A program made the translations under genes and the position numbers. Below, piece after piece: positions 5,097 to 7,954 of a stretch of DNA of 7,954 nucleotides (its first letter is position 1; each line of letters begins with the position of its first letter). A model generated the notes under the pieces. The model saw only the letters and a program-made list of their open reading frames with translations. It searched no databases and was not told where the DNA came from. The stretch is taken from contig JALWZK010000066.1 of assembly GCA_027002665.1 (NCBI GenBank), forward strand, positions 1 through 7,954, read 5' to 3'. The stretch comes from Campylobacteraceae bacterium (GTDB lineage Bacteria > Campylobacterota > Campylobacteria > Campylobacterales > Sulfurovaceae).

Positions 5097-7954
5097 ATGG
5101 CAGAATATGGTGCTAATAATATTAAAGTGCTTAAGGGATTAGAAGCAGTTAGAAAAAGACCCGGTATGTATATTGGAGATACATCAATTAAGGGTCTTCA
5201 TCACTTGGTCTATGAGGTTGTGGATAACTCTATAGATGAGGCGATGGCAGGTTACTGCGATACCATTAAGATAACTCTTACGAAAAGTGGTTCAGTAATT
5301 ATAGAGGATAATGGTAGAGGTATCCCGGTAGCAGAACACCCCACAGAGAAGATTTCGGCTGCCACAGTTGTGCTTACAGTTCTTCACGCTGGAGGTAAAT
5401 TTGATAAAGATACATATAAGGTCTCGGGTGGACTTCATGGAGTTGGGGTATCTGTTGTAAATGCTCTCTCTAAGAGACTGCATTTAACTATATTTAAACA
5501 TGGCAATATATATGAACAGTCCTTTAAAAGAGGTATTCCAGAAGATATTTTAAAAATTACAGGCAAAACAAGAAAAAACGGAACTAAGATTGAGTTTTGG
5601 GCAGATGATATTATATTTACAGAGAGTGTCACCTTTCAAAAGGAGATTTTAGTCCGAAGATTTAGGGAACTTGCATATCTAAATCCAAAGATAAAGATTG
5701 ATTTTAGAGATGAGAGAGATGGAACCAAGGAGATATTCCATTTCGAGGGTGGAATTAAACAATTTGTAGAGGATATGAATACCAAAGAGCCACTAACAAC
5801 AGCTCAATTTTTTCAAGGTAAGGCTGATGATATAGAGATAGATATAGCTATAATGTATTGTAAAAGTGATACAGAGAAGTCGCTATCATTTGTAAATAAT
5901 ATTAGAACAGTGGATGGTGGAACTCATGAGGCTGGATTTAGAGCAGGACTTACCCGTTCCATTGCTCGATATATCTCAAAAAATGCCAATGCAAAGGAAA
6001 AAGGGGTTAAGATAACAGGTGAGGATTGTAAAGAGGGATTAATTGCTATTGTTTCCGTTAGAGTTCCTGAGCCTCAATTTGAGGGGCAGACAAAAGGGAA
6101 ATTGGGCTCCAGCTATGTTAGACCATTGGTGCAGAAGTTCTTCTCTGAAAATTTCAATAAATACTTGGAGGAGAACCCAATAGAGGCTAAGGCTATTATG
6201 TCTCAAGTTCTACTTGCAGCGAGGGGAAGAGATGCAGCTAAGAGGGCAAAAGATTTAATTAAACGAAAAGACTCCATGAGTGTGGGGACACTTCCCGGAA
6301 AATTATCAGATTGTCAAACTAAAGATGCAAATTCAGCTGAAATTTATTTAGTAGAAGGAGATAGTGCCGGGGGGTGTCATTCAGGAGAAACTAAGGTAAA
6401 ATGTGCTAATGGGAAAGATGTTGAGATTGCAATTTTAGCAGCAGAGCATAAAAAAGGCAAGGTAAATTTTATATATACCTATAATCATAAGACAAATAAG
6501 ATTGAACTTCAAAAAATTAAAAATGCTTGGCAGACTAAAATCACAGATGATTTAATCTATATAACATTAGGTAATGGAAAGAGAGAATTATGCACTTCTG
6601 ACCATCTATATATGTTAAGAGACGGAACTTATAAATCTGCTAAAGATTTAAAAGTGGGTGACTCTTTAATGGCATTAGAACTCAAATTAACAAAAGAGGT
6701 AGCTAAAATTGAGAAATATGAGGGTAAGCCTATTCCTGTTTATGATATAGAGGTTCCAAATACACATAATTTTGCTTTATCATCTGGTGTATTTGTTCAT
6801 AACTCTGCAAAACAGGGAAGAGATAGAGTTTTTCAAGCTATTTTACCACTAAAGGGGAAAATTTTAAATGTTGAAAAGGCTCGTTTAGAAAAAATCTTAA
6901 AATCTGATGAGATAAAAAATATGATTACAGCATTGGGTTGTGGTATTGGAGATGAATTTAATGAAGATAAGCTTAGATACCATAAGATTATAATTATGAC
7001 CGACGCAGATGTGGACGGTTGTTTAAAGGGAGATACTAAAGTTAAACTTTTAGATGGAACTTATAAGAGTATGGAAGAGTTGGAGAAACTCTATCCATCT
7101 GAAAAAGATAAATTTTGGGTTTGGGCAAGTGATGAGAATGGAAATCCTGTTCCTGCAGAGGCTCATAGTGTTAGAATTACTAAAAGAGTAACAAAACTTT
7201 ATAAAATAACCTTAGATAATAACTATACTATTGAAGCTACAGATAATCACCCTTTTAGACTTATAAATGGAGAATATATAAGAGCAGATAAATTAGTAGA
7301 AAAAATGGTATTTTCAGATAAGAGAGTATTAAAATCCATAGAGATTATAGAAGTAAAAGAGACCCCTGTATATGATTTAACAGTTGATAAGTATCATAAC
7401 TTTGCAATAAAAGCTGGAGAAGATAGCTCTATTTTTGTTCATAACTCACATATCCAAACACTTCTTATGACTTTCTTTTACCGTTTCTTAAAACCTATTA
7501 TTAAAAAAGGGTATCTATATTTAGCTCAACCACCTCTCTATCGTTACAAGAAAGGTAAAAATGAGACATATCTAAAAGACGATAAGGCTCTAAATGATTT
7601 TTTAATTGAGAATGGAATAGATGTGTTAGACTCCTATAGTATGGGTAAAAAGGATTTAACAGAGCTATTTAAACTGGTGGCTTACTATAAGATGAGTCTA
7701 TTTGAGATAGAGAAGAGATTTGCCCTATCTGAAGTTATAAGATATATGGTTGAAAATCCCGATGTTATTGGAGATAGTAATCAAGAGCTATCTATAGAAT
7801 TGGAAAACTATATATATAATTTGGGATATAATATATTAACTAAGAGTGTAACTGATGAGATGATTCAATATTTTGTGCAGACCAATGATGGATTGGAGGA
7901 GCTAATAATAGATGAGACTCTATTTACCTCTCCATACTATAATGAGGCTATATA
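5097..7954 (+). CDS. gyrB: DNA gyrase subunit B precursor with two inteins (3' end cut by window)
   Basis: GyrB supplies the ATPase and the TOPRIM cleavage/religation half of DNA gyrase, working with GyrA to introduce negative supercoils. The start ATG has GGAG 8 nt upstream and the typical N-terminus NIKVLKGLEAVRKRPGMYIG. ATPase (GHKL) residues are visible: general base E40, N44, D71 in EDNGRGIP and the ATP lid GGLHGVG (111-117). The transducer shows PQFEGQTKGKLG. The TOPRIM domain shows EGDSAGG (420-426) and TDADVDG (precursor 635-641). The frame is open for 952 codons with no stop. After removing the inteins (6375-6803 and 7020-7445), 667 host residues remain and align, from memory, with the roughly 770-residue Campylobacter GyrB, so about 100 residues lie beyond the window. 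The exteins join as EGDSAGG-SAKQGRDR and TDADVDG-SHIQTLL, exactly the uninterrupted family sequence. It is divergent from mqnC rather than directly downstream of dnaN. Confidence 0.97.
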   Translation, partial: MAEYGANNIKVLKGLEAVRKRPGMYIGDTSIKGLHHLVYEVVDNSIDEAMAGYCDTIKITLTKSGSVIIEDNGRGIPVAEHPTEKISAATVVLTVLHAGGKFDKDTYKVSGGLHGVGVSVVNALSKRLHLTIFKHGNIYEQSFKRGIPEDILKITGKTRKNGTKIEFWADDIIFTESVTFQKEILVRRFRELAYLNPKIKIDFRDERDGTKEIFHFEGGIKQFVEDMNTKEPLTTAQFFQGKADDIEIDIAIMYCKSDTEKSLSFVNNIRTVDGGTHEAGFRAGLTRSIARYISKNANAKEKGVKITGEDCKEGLIAIVSVRVPEPQFEGQTKGKLGSSYVRPLVQKFFSENFNKYLEENPIEAKAIMSQVLLAARGRDAAKRAKDLIKRKDSMSVGTLPGKLSDCQTKDANSAEIYLVEGDSAGGCHSGETKVKCANGKDVEIAILAAEHKKGKVNFIYTYNHKTNKIELQKIKNAWQTKITDDLIYITLGNGKRELCTSDHLYMLRDGTYKSAKDLKVGDSLMALELKLTKEVAKIEKYEGKPIPVYDIEVPNTHNFALSSGVFVHNSAKQGRDRVFQAILPLKGKILNVEKARLEKILKSDEIKNMITALGCGIGDEFNEDKLRYHKIIIMTDADVDGCLKGDTKVKLLDGTYKSMEELEKLYPSEKDKFWVWASDENGNPVPAEAHSVRITKRVTKLYKITLDNNYTIEATDNHPFRLINGEYIRADKLVEKMVFSDKRVLKSIEIIEVKETPVYDLTVDKYHNFAIKAGEDSSIFVHNSHIQTLLMTFFYRFLKPIIKKGYLYLAQPPLYRYKKGKNETYLKDDKALNDFLIENGIDVLDSYSMGKKDLTELFKLVAYYKMSLFEIEKRFALSEVIRYMVENPDVIGDSNQELSIELENYIYNLGYNILTKSVTDEMIQYFVQTNDGLEELIIDETLFTSPYYNEAI
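6375..6803 (+). other. Mini-intein 1 in GyrB, after EGDSAGG (143 residues)
   Basis: This in-frame insert is a self-splicing protein element of the Hint class. Block A begins with nucleophile Cys1 (CHSGETKV). Block B has T74-S-D-H77. Block F is VYDIEVPNTHNFAL (122-135) with Asp124 and His131. Block G ends FVHN, with penultimate His142 and terminal Asn143, followed by Ser as the +1 extein nucleophile; the preceding residue is Gly. All residues for the standard class 1 pathway are present. Only about 20 residues separate SLMAL (97-101) from block F, where full inteins hold a LAGLIDADG endonuclease, so this is a mini-intein unable to home by itself. The sequence, including LRDGTYK and SGVFVHN, resembles from memory the Synechocystis PCC 6803 GyrB intein at the same site. 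The boundaries are exact, because removing the insert restores EGDSAGGSAKQ. Confidence 0.96.
7020..7445 (+). other. Mini-intein 2 in GyrB, after TDADVDG (142 residues)
   Basis: A second in-frame splicing element lies 72 host codons after the first. Block A is CLKGDTKVKLLDG with Cys1. Block B is T74-D-N-H77 followed by PF. Block F is VYDLTVDKYHNFAI (117-130) with Asp119 and His126. Block G is IFVHN with His141 and Asn142, and Ser follows as the +1 nucleophile; Gly precedes. The segment between the N- and C-terminal splicing halves (about residues 93-115) is far too short for a homing endonuclease. Cys1 is its only cysteine. It shares the core motifs of intein 1 but few other residues, so it does not look like a recent duplicate. 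Removing it restores TDADVDGSHIQTLL, the normal GyrB sequence, which fixes both boundaries. Confidence 0.95.

Noticed and set aside
5292..5632. Minus-strand open frames within gyrB
   Set aside because: They lie opposite the conserved GyrB ATPase domain and have no supporting motif.
6375..7445. Inserts as a mobile element, frameshift or duplication in gyrB
   Set aside because: Both inserts are in frame, carry all splicing blocks and leave exact host junctions. No terminal repeats, target duplications or endonuclease gene are present.
6375..7445. A split (trans-splicing) intein arrangement
   Set aside because: Each intein has its N- and C-terminal halves contiguous in the same uninterrupted frame, so cis-splicing is the simple reading.

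Overview
The window looks like a chromosomal segment of an AT-rich member of the Campylobacterota (Epsilonproteobacteria). This rests on recall, not on a search. The GyrB host protein can be followed along nearly its whole visible length against Campylobacter GyrB. Menaquinone is made by the futalosine route (MqnC). The M16-like protein resembles the catalytically degenerate kind common in this phylum. Genus cannot be fixed from the sequence alone.

Layout. (1) Positions 1-150 are AT-rich leader with a likely extended -10 promoter. It leads to an unrecognised three-helix membrane protein with a long soluble tail (163-1104, +). (2) That gene converges on a 74-residue Cys-rich lipoprotein (1129-1353, -). 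Between their ends lies a perfect inverted repeat that probably terminates transcription in both directions. (3) A compact minus-strand gene cluster reads, in transcription order, mqnC (4944-3880), an M16-like periplasmic protein lacking the zinc-binding motif (3877-2594), and a DUF819-family membrane protein (2583-1423). The gaps are 2 and 10 nt, so this is very likely one operon, and the lipoprotein may follow as a distal or separate unit. (4) A 152-nt divergent intergenic region (4945-5096) holds a consensus -10 for mqnC and an operator-like 9-bp inverted repeat. (5) gyrB starts at 5097 (+) and runs off the right edge.

The highlight is gyrB. Its reading frame stays open throughout but is interrupted by two in-frame inteins, of 143 and 142 residues, both too short to carry a homing endonuclease. 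One follows directly on the catalytic EGDSAGG motif and the other directly on the TDADVDG metal-binding motif of the TOPRIM domain. They sit 72 host residues apart. GyrB should be inactive until both have spliced out, which makes DNA supercoiling in this organism depend on two protein-splicing events. The first intein resembles, from memory, the Synechocystis GyrB intein at the same site. The two inteins are only weakly alike, so they probably arrived separately.

The remaining genes have ordinary roles as far as can be seen: menaquinone synthesis, an envelope M16-like protein, a putative transporter and two uncharacterised envelope proteins. No tRNA, rRNA, CRISPR array, insertion sequence or phage gene was seen.
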